Both the position numbers and the translations under genes were made by a program. This document shows positions 6,955-14,392 of a stretch of DNA of 18,291 bases, one piece after another (positions within the stretch are counted from its first letter, which is position 1; each line of letters opens with the position of its first letter). This DNA comes from Candidatus Hermodarchaeota archaeon (GTDB taxonomy: Archaea; Asgardarchaeota; Hermodarchaeia; Hermodarchaeales; Hermodarchaeaceae), in NCBI GenBank assembly GCA_016839995.1, contig JAEOTD010000108.1, positions 1 through 18,291 on the forward strand, in the 5' to 3' direction. The notes below the pieces were generated by a model, which saw only the letters and a program-made list of their open reading frames with translations, ran no database searches and had not been told where the DNA came from.

Positions 6955-7707
6955 ATGGCTTATCGAGCTAGTGCACAATTCTATGATTTGTTCGCACAAG
7001 GAAAGGAGCAAGAACAATCTTTCTATCGGCTGTTAGCTCAAGAGGCTGGTTCTCCTGCCCTTGAACTGGGTGTGGGAACAGGGAACTTTGCGTTTGCCCT
7101 TGCAGAAGATGGAATTACCGTAGTCGGTCTCGAACAGTCTCGAGAAATGCTCCAGGAGGCTCGGAAAAAGCTCCAACAAGCACCCTCTGAAATTGCTCGC
7201 CGTCTCCTGTTCATTGCAGGTGACATGAGCAGTTTTCAACTCGACCAGAAATTTCGAATCATTTACATTCCCTCTGGCAGCTTTCAATACCTCGCAACAC
7301 GTAAGCAACAGCTAGGATGTTTACGAAGCGTCAAAGCGCATCTCCACGAGGAAGGTTCATTTGTCTTTGATGTATGGGTTGGAAAATCTGATACGAGTGG
7401 AACTTGGCGTCGATTAGAAACTGTTCCCTTACCCGAAGGTGGGTCGGTAACACGCTCCATTTCGACACAATTACAAAAAGAAGAAGGAACCATTGACATT
7501 GTACTCCGATTTGACATCCAAAATGATGATGGTCGGATTACCGACACGTTCCATGATTGGTCTAAGCTTGCAGCCCTGACCGTTGAGGATGTAAAGTTCC
7601 TCTTAGCTGAAGCACACTTTCAAGTTGAAACCCTTTACTCGACCTTTTCTCGGAAGCCCTGGAAACCTAAGTCAGATCGTGCCATATTCGTTGCTGAGCC
7701 CATTTAG
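6955..7707 (+). CDS. Class I SAM-dependent methyltransferase
   Basis: 250 residues from the ATG at 6955. The frame opens earlier with TTG at 6946, but GAGTGAT (6940-6946) is placed to serve the ATG. The SAM-binding motif I is LELGVGTGNF (about 36-45), followed by VVGLEQS with an acidic residue after strand 2, GDMSSF (motif II region) and IIYIPSGSFQYL (motif III/post-II). The C-terminal half forms the added beta-sheet common in small-molecule methyltransferases (DTFHDWSKLAALTVEDVKFLLAEAHF). Substrate not identifiable. It is followed on the same strand, after 148 bases, by the FAD oxidase gene, which has its own candidate promoter, so co-regulation is uncertain. Confidence 0.85.
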   Translation: MAYRASAQFYDLFAQGKEQEQSFYRLLAQEAGSPALELGVGTGNFAFALAEDGITVVGLEQSREMLQEARKKLQQAPSEIARRLLFIAGDMSSFQLDQKFRIIYIPSGSFQYLATRKQQLGCLRSVKAHLHEEGSFVFDVWVGKSDTSGTWRRLETVPLPEGGSVTRSISTQLQKEEGTIDIVLRFDIQNDDGRITDTFHDWSKLAALTVEDVKFLLAEAHFQVETLYSTFSRKPWKPKSDRAIFVAEPI

Positions 7708-7766
7708 CAGGCTTCCAATAATGATAAAGATTGCAGCTACAGTAGATAGTAGGGCTGTTAAGTTCC

Positions 7767-7774
7767 TTTTTATG
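7767..7774 (+). promoter_or_regulatory. Candidate TATA element upstream of the FAD-linked oxidase gene
   Basis: TTTTTATG in the 148-base gap after the methyltransferase gene. Its spacing would give transcription start near 7797 and a leader of about 59 bases. It is the most TATA-like stretch in a gap that otherwise shows no gene or RNA structure. Weak prediction. Confidence 0.25.
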
Positions 7775-7844
7775 ATTGAGAACCCCGTATTAGCTGATAG
7801 AAGACTATCTCATTCATTACTACCAATGGAAACTCTGGATATGT

Positions 7845-7850
7845 AGGTGG
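7845..7850 (+). promoter_or_regulatory. Ribosome binding site that fixes the FAD oxidase start
   Basis: AGGTGG lies five bases before the ATG at 7856. The frame also has a GTG at 7847, but that codon overlaps this site, so the ATG is the better start. Confidence 0.6.
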
Positions 7851-7855
7851 TTGTT

Positions 7856-9319
7856 ATGTCTAAGGCTTCAACGGCATTCAATGTGAACCGGGTAAAACGG
7901 CAACTCGAAGTCTGGCTGGGAAAAGACAATGTGTCTGCAGCCGAAGTCGACAAGATCTGCTATTCTCGGGACGCTTGGCCACTTCGGTTAATCCGCTTAG
8001 GACGATTGGTACTTGAGTATCAACCTGACCTAATCGTGTGGCCACAAACCGTTGAACAGGTACAGAAAATTGTCCGATTGGCAAACCAAGAACGTATTCC
8101 CCTAATCCCGGTCTCAGGTGCTGGAGGAGTAGCTGGTGGAACCCTCGCCGTTACTGGAGGCATTGCCGTTGATCTCAAAAAGATGAATCGGGTTCTCGAA
8201 TTCGATGAACACTCATTAACCGTAACGGTTGAACCCGGAATCTTAGGTCAAGAACTCGAAGAGTATCTCGAAATTCGAGGATATACCTCCGGGCACTTCC
8301 CCTCTTCCATTTTCAGTTCAGCACTAGGTGGTTTCGCTGCCACACGATCCGCCGGAGTGCTTTCATCCAAGTATGGAAAAATCGAAGACATGATTACAGG
8401 TCTTGAAGTCGTTCTGCCCACAGGAGATTTACTTCGAACCAAAGCTGTTCCACGTTCCTCAATGGGTCCTGATCTCAAACAATTATTCATCGGATCTGAG
8501 GGCACATATGGAATCATCACAGAACTGACACTACGGGTGATGCCTCTCCCTCAAGCGACCAAATTTGCCTCCTTCCTCTTTCCTGACCTCACATCTGGGA
8601 TAAGTGCAGTGAAACAAATTTTTCGCCATGATTTGAAACCAGCCCTCATTCGACTCTATGATGAAAATGAAACCCGGTTTGTATTAGGACGATTCAAATC
8701 TCCACCAGAAGGTGCCTGTGTTCTCAATCTCATGTACAGTGCTACGAAGCCCCTCGTGCAACTAGAAAATCGAATGATTACTAAAATTTGTAAGAATACA
8801 GGAAGCGAAGATCTTGGACCCGGACCATCCAAGCACTGGTGGGAAAATCGGTTCGACCTTTACTACCCCTCCAGCTTGAATATGGGTCCGGGTATGCTCT
8901 ACGATGTATTAGACGTTGCAGCCAGTTTTGCCAATCTTGAAAAAATGTACTGGGCAATGCGTGAAGCAATTGAAGCAACTGGTGTGAGCACCATGAGCCA
9001 TTTCTCACACTTCTACCCTGATGGTGGAAACATCTATGTCATCTTCATTGGACACGCAGGAGAACCGGAGGCTGTTGAAACTAAATACAATGAAGTGTGG
9101 CAAGTTGGTCTCGAAGCGGCTAATCAAGCCGGAGGTACTCTAAGCCATCAACATGGTGTAGGGCTTCTGAAAGCCGATTGGATGCCCATTGAACATGGGG
9201 CATCTGGGTTTGCACTACTCCAAGCCATCAAAAGTTACTTGGATCCCAATAATATTCTAAATCCCGGAAAACTCGGTTTGGGAACTGCACCAGTGAAACA
9301 ACAAAAGGGGGGACGTTAA
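7856..9319 (+). CDS. FAD-linked oxidase, GlcD / D-lactate dehydrogenase / alkyl-DHAP synthase-like
   Basis: 487 residues from ATG 7856. The vanillyl-alcohol-oxidase-type FAD domain is clear: PDLIVWPQTVEQVQKIV, PVSGAGGVAGGTL (about 85-97, pyrophosphate binding), VEPGI, FPSSIFSSALGGFAATRSAG and GSEGTYGIITELTLRV (about 213-228). The C-terminal cap has SHFSHFYPDGGN, then LSHQHGVG (about 429-436) and YLDPNNILNPGK. The family oxidises D-2-hydroxyacids such as lactate or glycolate. The spacing of SHFSHFYPDGG and the H-x-HGVG block resembles alkyldihydroxyacetonephosphate synthase, where this block is HHHGVG; here the middle His is Gln. The next gene starts one base after its stop and encodes a GlcF-like Fe-S partner, which favours a dehydrogenase role over ether-lipid synthesis. 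Confidence 0.85.
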   Translation: MSKASTAFNVNRVKRQLEVWLGKDNVSAAEVDKICYSRDAWPLRLIRLGRLVLEYQPDLIVWPQTVEQVQKIVRLANQERIPLIPVSGAGGVAGGTLAVTGGIAVDLKKMNRVLEFDEHSLTVTVEPGILGQELEEYLEIRGYTSGHFPSSIFSSALGGFAATRSAGVLSSKYGKIEDMITGLEVVLPTGDLLRTKAVPRSSMGPDLKQLFIGSEGTYGIITELTLRVMPLPQATKFASFLFPDLTSGISAVKQIFRHDLKPALIRLYDENETRFVLGRFKSPPEGACVLNLMYSATKPLVQLENRMITKICKNTGSEDLGPGPSKHWWENRFDLYYPSSLNMGPGMLYDVLDVAASFANLEKMYWAMREAIEATGVSTMSHFSHFYPDGGNIYVIFIGHAGEPEAVETKYNEVWQVGLEAANQAGGTLSHQHGVGLLKADWMPIEHGASGFALLQAIKSYLDPNNILNPGKLGLGTAPVKQQKGGR

Positions 9320-9320
9320 C

Positions 9321-10526
9321 TTGACAACGCCAAAATCTCCGAGTGCTCCATCAACGCTTGATGACTATGCCAACGTTAGTCGATTGTGCAGCCTCTGCAG
9401 TCGCATGTGTCGCCACTCCTGCCCTACCCATCTTATTACCCGCTCTGATGCCTGTAGTCCCATAGGTCGGGCGCTCATTATCGAATTATACCGCGGAAAA
9501 AAAAGTGCACTCACTGAGGCAGCAGTTGAAAGGCTATATCAATGCAATCTCTGTGGCGCTTGTAAATCCTGGTGTAAACCTCGACATGAACTCCCCCATA
9601 TCATTGAGCTAGCCCGAGAACGTGTAGTCGAAGAACACCGTGCACCAATGGGGACCCTTGATATTGATAAGAATGTCTTGCACTCTTCAAACGTTTATGG
9701 TGAACCTCATAACCAACGCTTTACCAATCTTCACAAAGCCCTTCAGCACACAACTCCCAATGCAAAAATTGCATACTATGTCGGATGTACCACCGCATAT
9801 CGTCATCCAGAGATTGCTTTAGCAACCCAACAGGCCCTGTCAGCATTAGGGCTAGAATTCCGATTTCTCTCCGAAGAGGAAGGGGAAGTGTGTTGCGGGT
9901 CACCACTCATCCGAGCAGGATTCACCCAAACGGCCAAACAACTCGCCCAACAAAACGTTCAAGCCATTACCAAATCAAACGTAACCACTGTGATAACGAC
10001 ATGTCCAGGATGTGCCCGGGCTCTGAGAGAAGATTATCCCACCCTCGGAATTCCCCTACCAAAAAAGGTTCGCGTGTTTCACATCACTGAGTTCCTCTCC
10101 CGGTATCAGAAAAAACTCGCACCCCTCCTCAATCCCCTATCACCATCAGAAACGACGTCGATAACCTACCATGATCCCTGTCATCTGGGACGAGAACTCG
10201 GTGTATACAAACAACCCCGGCACCTACTTCAACTAGTGCCTGGTAGTCAACTCGTAGAATTTCCTCACAATCAAGAGTATGCAGACTGCTGTGGGGGCGG
10301 TGGAGCATTACCCAAGACTTTTCCCACTCTGGCTGAAGAAATCACCAAACGTCGGCTAGCTGACGCTCAAGCAACCTCTACCCATCACTTGGTTTCTGCG
10401 TGTCCGAACTGTAAACGGCATTTCACTGAAACGCAGTCAGCGAAGGGGAGCAAAGTGTTGGAAATCCTTGATATCATGGAGTTGCTTGCTCAGTCCTTAA
10501 AGCCCAAGAGCCGGAAAGATAAATAG
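9321..10526 (+). CDS. GlcF/HdrB-like iron-sulphur subunit with two CCG domains
   Basis: 401 residues, TTG at 9321, one base after the oxidase stop, with GGGGGG (9307-9312) eight bases upstream, so translation is probably coupled. N-terminal double ferredoxin-like region: C23-x2-C-x3-C-x3-C, one residue longer than standard, and C75-x2-C-x2-C-x3-C. Then two CCG (cysteine-rich) domains: YYVGC156 ... CCG(191-193) ... CPGC (228-231), and DPC287HLG ... CCGGGG (323-328) ... CPNC (361-364). CCG domains bind noncubane or 4Fe-4S clusters in heterodisulfide reductase HdrB and in GlcF/LutA-type subunits. With the FAD oxidase it should form a membrane-associated or cytosolic dehydrogenase passing electrons to quinone or another carrier. 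The electron acceptor is unknown. The 3' end overlaps the convergent gene by 30 bases. Confidence 0.9.
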   Translation: MTTPKSPSAPSTLDDYANVSRLCSLCSRMCRHSCPTHLITRSDACSPIGRALIIELYRGKKSALTEAAVERLYQCNLCGACKSWCKPRHELPHIIELARERVVEEHRAPMGTLDIDKNVLHSSNVYGEPHNQRFTNLHKALQHTTPNAKIAYYVGCTTAYRHPEIALATQQALSALGLEFRFLSEEEGEVCCGSPLIRAGFTQTAKQLAQQNVQAITKSNVTTVITTCPGCARALREDYPTLGIPLPKKVRVFHITEFLSRYQKKLAPLLNPLSPSETTSITYHDPCHLGRELGVYKQPRHLLQLVPGSQLVEFPHNQEYADCCGGGGALPKTFPTLAEEITKRRLADAQATSTHHLVSACPNCKRHFTETQSAKGSKVLEILDIMELLAQSLKPKSRKDK

Positions 10527-11048
10527 GAACGCCAGGATGACAATGGCGACGAGAGCTAGTCCGTTTCCAATGAGCCAGCCTTTCTCGAATTTCTTAGGAA
10601 CGTAAGTGATGTTCCCGGGTGGAGCTTTGATTCCCTTTTCAATATAGGCGACAGCCTCCAAGGGATTCTTCATCCACCGATTAAGGACAGATCGCGAACT
10701 TGGAGCAAGGTCAAGGAAGAAGTGACAAGTACAACCGAGTAAGAACACTGCAATGACATAACGGTCGACAGGTGTCCACCAACCAAGGAAGTACGTTGGT
10801 ACACTGAAGAGGATAACAATCAAGAGTGGAGCAAAGACACTGTGGGTGACGATTGATCGGTGGCCAAGTATCGGTTTCCAATGCAAATCAAAGTCAGGAA
10901 AGATTCCACCTACCCAAGCTACAAGAATGAACAAGAAGCTTAAGCCTGCTGGTAGTATCCAGCCCAGAAAGGTGGCAATCCATCCTAGTATCAACCAACT
11001 AACGATGAAGATTATTGTTGTTAAGAATAAATGGTCCCAGCCATTCAT
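10497..11048 (-). CDS. Membrane-bound metal-dependent hydrolase-like protein (DUF457/YdjM type)
   Basis: 183 residues, ATG at 11048, with GGTGTGA (11053-11059) close upstream. About four membrane helices (roughly 8-30, 33-52, 70-90, 95-115) and a C-terminal anchor (160-182). Polar motifs follow the pattern of YdjM/DUF457 proteins: PDFD at 51-54, GHRS-x-x-THS at 62-70, and CHFFLDL with His109 and Asp113. These His and Asp residues probably bind a metal at the membrane face. The substrate is unknown. It is the last gene of a minus-strand run, 71 bases after the PIG-L gene, with its own promoter-like CATTTTTAGG at 11083-11092. Its final 30 bases overlap the end of the Fe-S gene. Confidence 0.78.
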   Translation of the reverse strand: MNGWDHLFLTTIIFIVSWLILGWIATFLGWILPAGLSFLFILVAWVGGIFPDFDLHWKPILGHRSIVTHSVFAPLLIVILFSVPTYFLGWWTPVDRYVIAVFLLGCTCHFFLDLAPSSRSVLNRWMKNPLEAVAYIEKGIKAPPGNITYVPKKFEKGWLIGNGLALVAIVILAFLFIFPALGL

Positions 11049-11082
11049 GGATTCACACCGCCTTCTTCCGGAAATGAACTTC

Positions 11083-11092
11083 CCTAAAAATG
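11083..11092 (-). promoter_or_regulatory. Candidate core promoter (CATTTTTAGG) of the hydrolase-like gene
   Basis: Located 35 bases before the ATG at 11048. It has the same core as the elements before the EamA and MFS genes, and would place transcription start near 11061 with a leader of about 12 bases holding the ribosome site. Confidence 0.35.
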
Positions 11093-11119
11093 TTCAATTT
11101 CCAAGAGATTATTTACTCT

Positions 11120-11953
11120 TTATGCTTTTTTGGAGGAATCTTGGTTAAATAATTCTGAGATTACTCCCATTGCATTGAAGTTGAGTCCGTTGAATCCCTC
11201 AGCATATTGCAGTTTGGCTGCTTTACCGGTTTCTTGGGCAGATATGCTTATCCACATCCGGTAGATGTCTTGCCAGTCCATAGTCTCTAGAACGGGAAGC
11301 GATACACCGGCTCTGAGAACTCGTTGCTTGGTTTCTTGTAGAAGCATCTGCATCTGGCTTTCATAAGCCAACAACGCTTGAGTCTTTATTTCCAAAGTGT
11401 CACCGATATCCACGAATGTATTCGGATTCAGACTATTCCAACCAAAATACTTCGTAACTAGATGCGGTTTCAATCCCTGCTCTATCTGTTCGGGAAAGTA
11501 AAGGTGAAAATGGCTCGTATAACTTGCTTCATAGATAGTGCGTCCTACTGCTTGGTGATCTGCATGTGGATCATAGGGGTTATACGGGTCAAAACTAAAT
11601 ACTAAATCAGGACGAACTTGACGCAGAACTTCCGTGTAACACTGACGGAGTTCAAGCCCCGCTTTAACTTCTCCATCAGGGATTTCTAAATATCGAATCT
11701 CTTTTACTCCAAGGATTTCTGCTGCACGTTGGGATTCCCGTTTCTCAACCTCAATCATCTTTTCACGAGTCATCGCTGGATCTAGTGTGCCTTTCTCACC
11801 ATAAGTAGTGCAAAGATTTACAATCCTGTGCCCTTGAGCTGAAAGTTTAGCAATGGTTCCACCCGCAAACAATGTCGCATCATCGGGGTGCGCTTCGACA
11901 ACCAAAATAGTAAGATTATCTCTTGTATCCCACAACTCTTTGTTCATCGCCAT
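11120..11953 (-). CDS. PIG-L / LmbE family zinc deacetylase
   Basis: 277 residues, ATG at 11953; a second ATG at 11947 is equally possible. The zinc-site motif AHPDD is at 21-25 (VVEAHPDDATLFAGG) and the second motif, HADH, at 130-133 in YDPHADHQAVGR. These two plus the Asp of the first motif are the known metal and catalytic residues of N-acetylglucosamine-type deacetylases such as MshB, BshB and PIG-L. The family removes acetyl groups from GlcNAc-linked substrates, for example in low-molecular-weight thiol or glycolipid synthesis. Which substrate applies here is not visible. It begins 15 bases after the stop of the upstream MFS gene, so the two are almost certainly one transcript, suggesting that deacetylation and transport serve one process. 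Confidence 0.9.
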   Translation of the reverse strand: MAMNKELWDTRDNLTILVVEAHPDDATLFAGGTIAKLSAQGHRIVNLCTTYGEKGTLDPAMTREKMIEVEKRESQRAAEILGVKEIRYLEIPDGEVKAGLELRQCYTEVLRQVRPDLVFSFDPYNPYDPHADHQAVGRTIYEASYTSHFHLYFPEQIEQGLKPHLVTKYFGWNSLNPNTFVDIGDTLEIKTQALLAYESQMQMLLQETKQRVLRAGVSLPVLETMDWQDIYRMWISISAQETGKAAKLQYAEGFNGLNFNAMGVISELFNQDSSKKA

Positions 11954-11968
11954 CCCAAAGGCTAGGCA

Positions 11969-13285
11969 TTATTCTTCTTCAAAGGGTTTTCCATCAACAG
12001 AGAAAGTCGATGACTTGCGAGACTTGATCATCAATGGAAGAACCGCTACTGTTCCCACTATACTAGCGAGAATGGCAATTGTAACAGGAATTAGTGCTGC
12101 TTGGACTGGCGAATCGGTGAGGGTTAGAACACTTGCATAGAAGAATCCTCCAAGAATTGGTCCAATGGCTCGAGCGGCACTACCAGCCATACCCATCAAC
12201 CCCATCACACGTCCTCGCTGAGTTGAAGGTGCCGCACTTGCAGCAACGGCAGTAGATGATGGAAGTGCCATGGCTCCTCCCATCCCTAACAGAACGGCGA
12301 CCATATAGAGCTCTACAGTAGCGGTCGCCAATATCGAAAGTATCAAACCTGAAGCTGATACAAGACCACCAAGTGCCATTGGAAGCTCATGTCCCACCGT
12401 ATCTGAGAGTCGTCCGAACATAAGTTGACAAATCGCATTGGAGACAGCAAAGAAGAAGAAAAAGATGCCAAGTTCTATTGACGTAAATCCAAAGGTCCTT
12501 GAATCTGTAGTATAAATCGCAAACATCGGTTCCATTGTGGCCACCGTGAAAATCCGAGTAAACCTGATGATCAAAGCAACAGCTAGTGTGAAGCCTCCGA
12601 TGAGAAGAACCGTGCGATATGCACGGAGTCCACCTCGAAGTTTTTCAAAGAGTGATGGTTCTTCATCAGCCTGCTCAATTGTGGCAGTTACTCGGTACTC
12701 ATGAAGTGGTTCACGAATAAAGATGAGGCAGAAGAGTAAAGCCATTGCCGCAAGAGCAGCATTGATGAAAAATGGAACCCGAATGCCGAAAAAGAAGACG
12801 AGAAACCCACCAAGGGTGGGTCCAAAAATCATCCCGGTAGTTCGTCCCGCGAGTAAAGTCCCCCAGGCAGATCCACGTTTTTCTGCTGGGACAATGTCAG
12901 AAACCAATGCATCACTTGATGGCCACAAACCTGCAGTAAAGAACCCCTCAGCAGCACGAGCGATGAATAGAAGAATGAGAGAATTTGACAATCCAAAAAC
13001 CACAAGCGAGATGCTTGACCCCACAAGCGAAATGAGGATAATGGGTTTCCGACCTACTCGGTCAGATAAACTCCCGAACGGTCCAGCTGCAAGGAATGCA
13101 AAAATCGAGAAGGTGGCGACAAGTAATCCATACTCAAAGGCTCCAGCTCCAAATTCAAAGAGATAATATGGGAGAATCGGGAGAACCGCGCCATAGGCAA
13201 ACATCAAGAAAGCCTGGGAGATAGCAAGAAGCAACACCTGCCCCCAAAAACCTGTTTTCGGATGTGTGGTCGCTGTTTGTGGCAA
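11969..13285 (-). CDS. MFS transporter, drug-efflux (DHA1) type
   Basis: 438 residues, TTG at 13285, with GGGAG (13294-13298) eight bases upstream. Twelve helices. Motif A is textbook: GSLSDRVGRKP at 71-81. A diverged copy, GRLSDTVGHELP, follows helix 8. Helix 5 carries GMIFGPTLGG at 151-160, the antiporter motif C that marks proton-coupled exporters. The loop between the halves (about 190-215) is acidic (EQADEEP). Substrate unknown; efflux of a toxic or signalling compound is likely. It heads a minus-strand run with the PIG-L gene and shares a 149-base divergent control region with mtrH that includes a perfect palindrome at its own promoter. Confidence 0.9.
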   Translation of the reverse strand: MPQTATTHPKTGFWGQVLLLAISQAFLMFAYGAVLPILPYYLFEFGAGAFEYGLLVATFSIFAFLAAGPFGSLSDRVGRKPIILISLVGSSISLVVFGLSNSLILLFIARAAEGFFTAGLWPSSDALVSDIVPAEKRGSAWGTLLAGRTTGMIFGPTLGGFLVFFFGIRVPFFINAALAAMALLFCLIFIREPLHEYRVTATIEQADEEPSLFEKLRGGLRAYRTVLLIGGFTLAVALIIRFTRIFTVATMEPMFAIYTTDSRTFGFTSIELGIFFFFFAVSNAICQLMFGRLSDTVGHELPMALGGLVSASGLILSILATATVELYMVAVLLGMGGAMALPSSTAVAASAAPSTQRGRVMGLMGMAGSAARAIGPILGGFFYASVLTLTDSPVQAALIPVTIAILASIVGTVAVLPLMIKSRKSSTFSVDGKPFEEE

Positions 13286-13293
13286 TTATTAGT

Positions 13294-13298
13294 CTCCC
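13294..13298 (-). promoter_or_regulatory. Ribosome binding site supporting a TTG start
   Basis: GGGAG on the minus strand, eight bases before the TTG at 13285. No ATG is nearby in frame, so this site is the main evidence for the unusual start codon. Confidence 0.6.
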
Positions 13299-13331
13299 TT
13301 TGCATAGAAGACAATGCAGGTGTTGAGGTGT

Positions 13332-13341
13332 CCTAAAAACC
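13332..13341 (-). promoter_or_regulatory. Candidate core promoter (GGTTTTTAGG) of the MFS-PIG-L run
   Basis: On the minus strand, 47 bases before the TTG. It would give transcription start near 13310. Its upstream end overlaps the palindrome at 13339-13352. Confidence 0.35.
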
Positions 13342-13352
13342 GTTCGAACGGT
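13339..13352. promoter_or_regulatory. Perfect 14-bp palindrome, candidate operator
   Basis: ACCGTTCGAACGGT is its own reverse complement over all 14 bases. It lies between the divergent MFS and mtrH genes, touching the MFS core promoter element and about 20 bases upstream of the likely mtrH TATA. A dimeric helix-turn-helix repressor of the TetR or MarR kind would suit such a site. No regulator gene is in the window. One perfect 14-mer palindrome is expected by chance in roughly 16 kb, so only its location makes it notable. Confidence 0.45.
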
Positions 13353-13373
13353 ATTCTTTCTTCCCAAAGTAGA

Positions 13374-13381
13374 CTTAATAT
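13374..13381 (+). promoter_or_regulatory. Candidate TATA element of mtrH
   Basis: CTTAATAT, about 58 bases before the mtrH ATG. It predicts transcription start near 13404 and a leader of about 31 bases that holds the GGGAG ribosome site at 13425-13429. Confidence 0.3.
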
Positions 13382-13434
13382 GTCCACTATCCATTTTTAC
13401 TAAGGTACAATCACTCGAAAAGAAGGGAGATAGT

Positions 13435-14370
13435 ATGCCTAAAGAACAGAAGCCTGTCGAACCAAAAACTGTGCAAATCGGTGATGTCATCTTAGGTGGT
13501 CGACGTGGTGAATATCCAACCACCTTAATGTTGTCCATTTTTCACCGAGGAGATCATTTGGTGACGGATCCAAAACAAGGGAAATTTGATTCTAAACGTG
13601 CTCAACGTTATCTTAATCGAGCCATTAAACTCACGGAAACCACTGGAACGCCCTTTATCCTCGATGTTCTTGCTGAAACTCCTGAGGCGATGACAAAGTA
13701 CCTAGCCTTTCTCTCAGAGAGTGCTCCCTCCATTCCTTTTCTCATCGACAGTAGTTCTCGGGAAGCTAGACTCGCCGGCATCACACAAGTTGCAGACGCC
13801 AACAGAGCTCATTTGGCGATATACGATGCTATTAGTCATCACACAACAGTTGAAGAACTGAAAGCCCTGAAAACCGCGAAGATTGAAGCAGCAATAATTT
13901 TGGCTCATAATCCTCTGGATATTCGTCCCCAAGGACGTCTTGAAGCACTCAAGGGTACACCAGAAACTGAAGGGCTTCTCGCAAAGGCATCCACTGCAAA
14001 GATTTCAAAAATCCTAATCGATACTGTAGCCCTTGATCTCGCTGGACTCAGTATAGCAGCGACAGCGATGCGATTTGTGAAGAGTGAGTTAGGATATCCC
14101 GTCGGGACTGGCTCTGCGAATAGTGTAGCATTATGGCGTCATGCGTCCGAAATCTCTCCTGCAGCCAAGCGGTATCTTGCCCCCGCACTTTGTTCGTATT
14201 TGCAATGCCATGGTGCCAATTTCATACTGGCAGGTCCTCTTCGACGAGCTCCACGGTTCTTTACTGCAGTCTCTGTTACTGACGCACTCCTTGCATACAC
14301 GTCTCCGGATGGGGCGTATCCTGCTCCCACGCCCAAAACACGCACTCACCCCCGGTATAAGGTCCTGTAG
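13435..14370 (+). CDS. mtrH: MtrH-like methyltransferase (tetrahydromethanopterin S-methyltransferase subunit H family)
   Basis: 311 residues, ATG at 13435, with GGGAG five bases upstream. The protein is MtrH-like along its whole length: TVQIGDVILGGRRGEYPTTL (12-31), TGTPFILDVLAETPEAMTKY, PFLIDSSS, EAAIILAHNPLDIRPQGRL, ILIDTVALDLAG and GYPVGTGSAN. The fold is the TIM barrel of pterin-binding methyltransferases. MtrH moves the methyl group between methyl-tetrahydromethanopterin and a corrinoid protein. In methanogens it belongs to the eight-subunit Mtr complex; no other mtr gene is here. Solitary MtrH homologues in non-methanogens are thought to take methyl groups from demethylated compounds via a corrinoid protein into a tetrahydromethanopterin pathway. 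The methyl donor is unknown. Expression is divergent from the MFS-PIG-L run. Confidence 0.88.
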   Translation: MPKEQKPVEPKTVQIGDVILGGRRGEYPTTLMLSIFHRGDHLVTDPKQGKFDSKRAQRYLNRAIKLTETTGTPFILDVLAETPEAMTKYLAFLSESAPSIPFLIDSSSREARLAGITQVADANRAHLAIYDAISHHTTVEELKALKTAKIEAAIILAHNPLDIRPQGRLEALKGTPETEGLLAKASTAKISKILIDTVALDLAGLSIAATAMRFVKSELGYPVGTGSANSVALWRHASEISPAAKRYLAPALCSYLQCHGANFILAGPLRRAPRFFTAVSVTDALLAYTSPDGAYPAPTPKTRTHPRYKVL

Positions 14371-14392
14371 TTCGAACCGGTTACTTGGTTTG

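Noticed and set aside
12723..13166. 147-codon plus-strand open frame
   Set aside because: It is antisense to the MFS gene, is rich in Arg, Pro and Lys as expected from the reverse of a membrane protein, and shows no domain.
13300..13318. TGCAT...ATGCA inverted repeat in the MFS leader
   Set aside because: Only five-base arms with an eight-base loop; too weak to call a regulatory hairpin.
14374..14383. AACCGGTT palindrome just after mtrH
   Set aside because: Eight bases, expected many times by chance, and in a 22-base convergent gap with no promoter.
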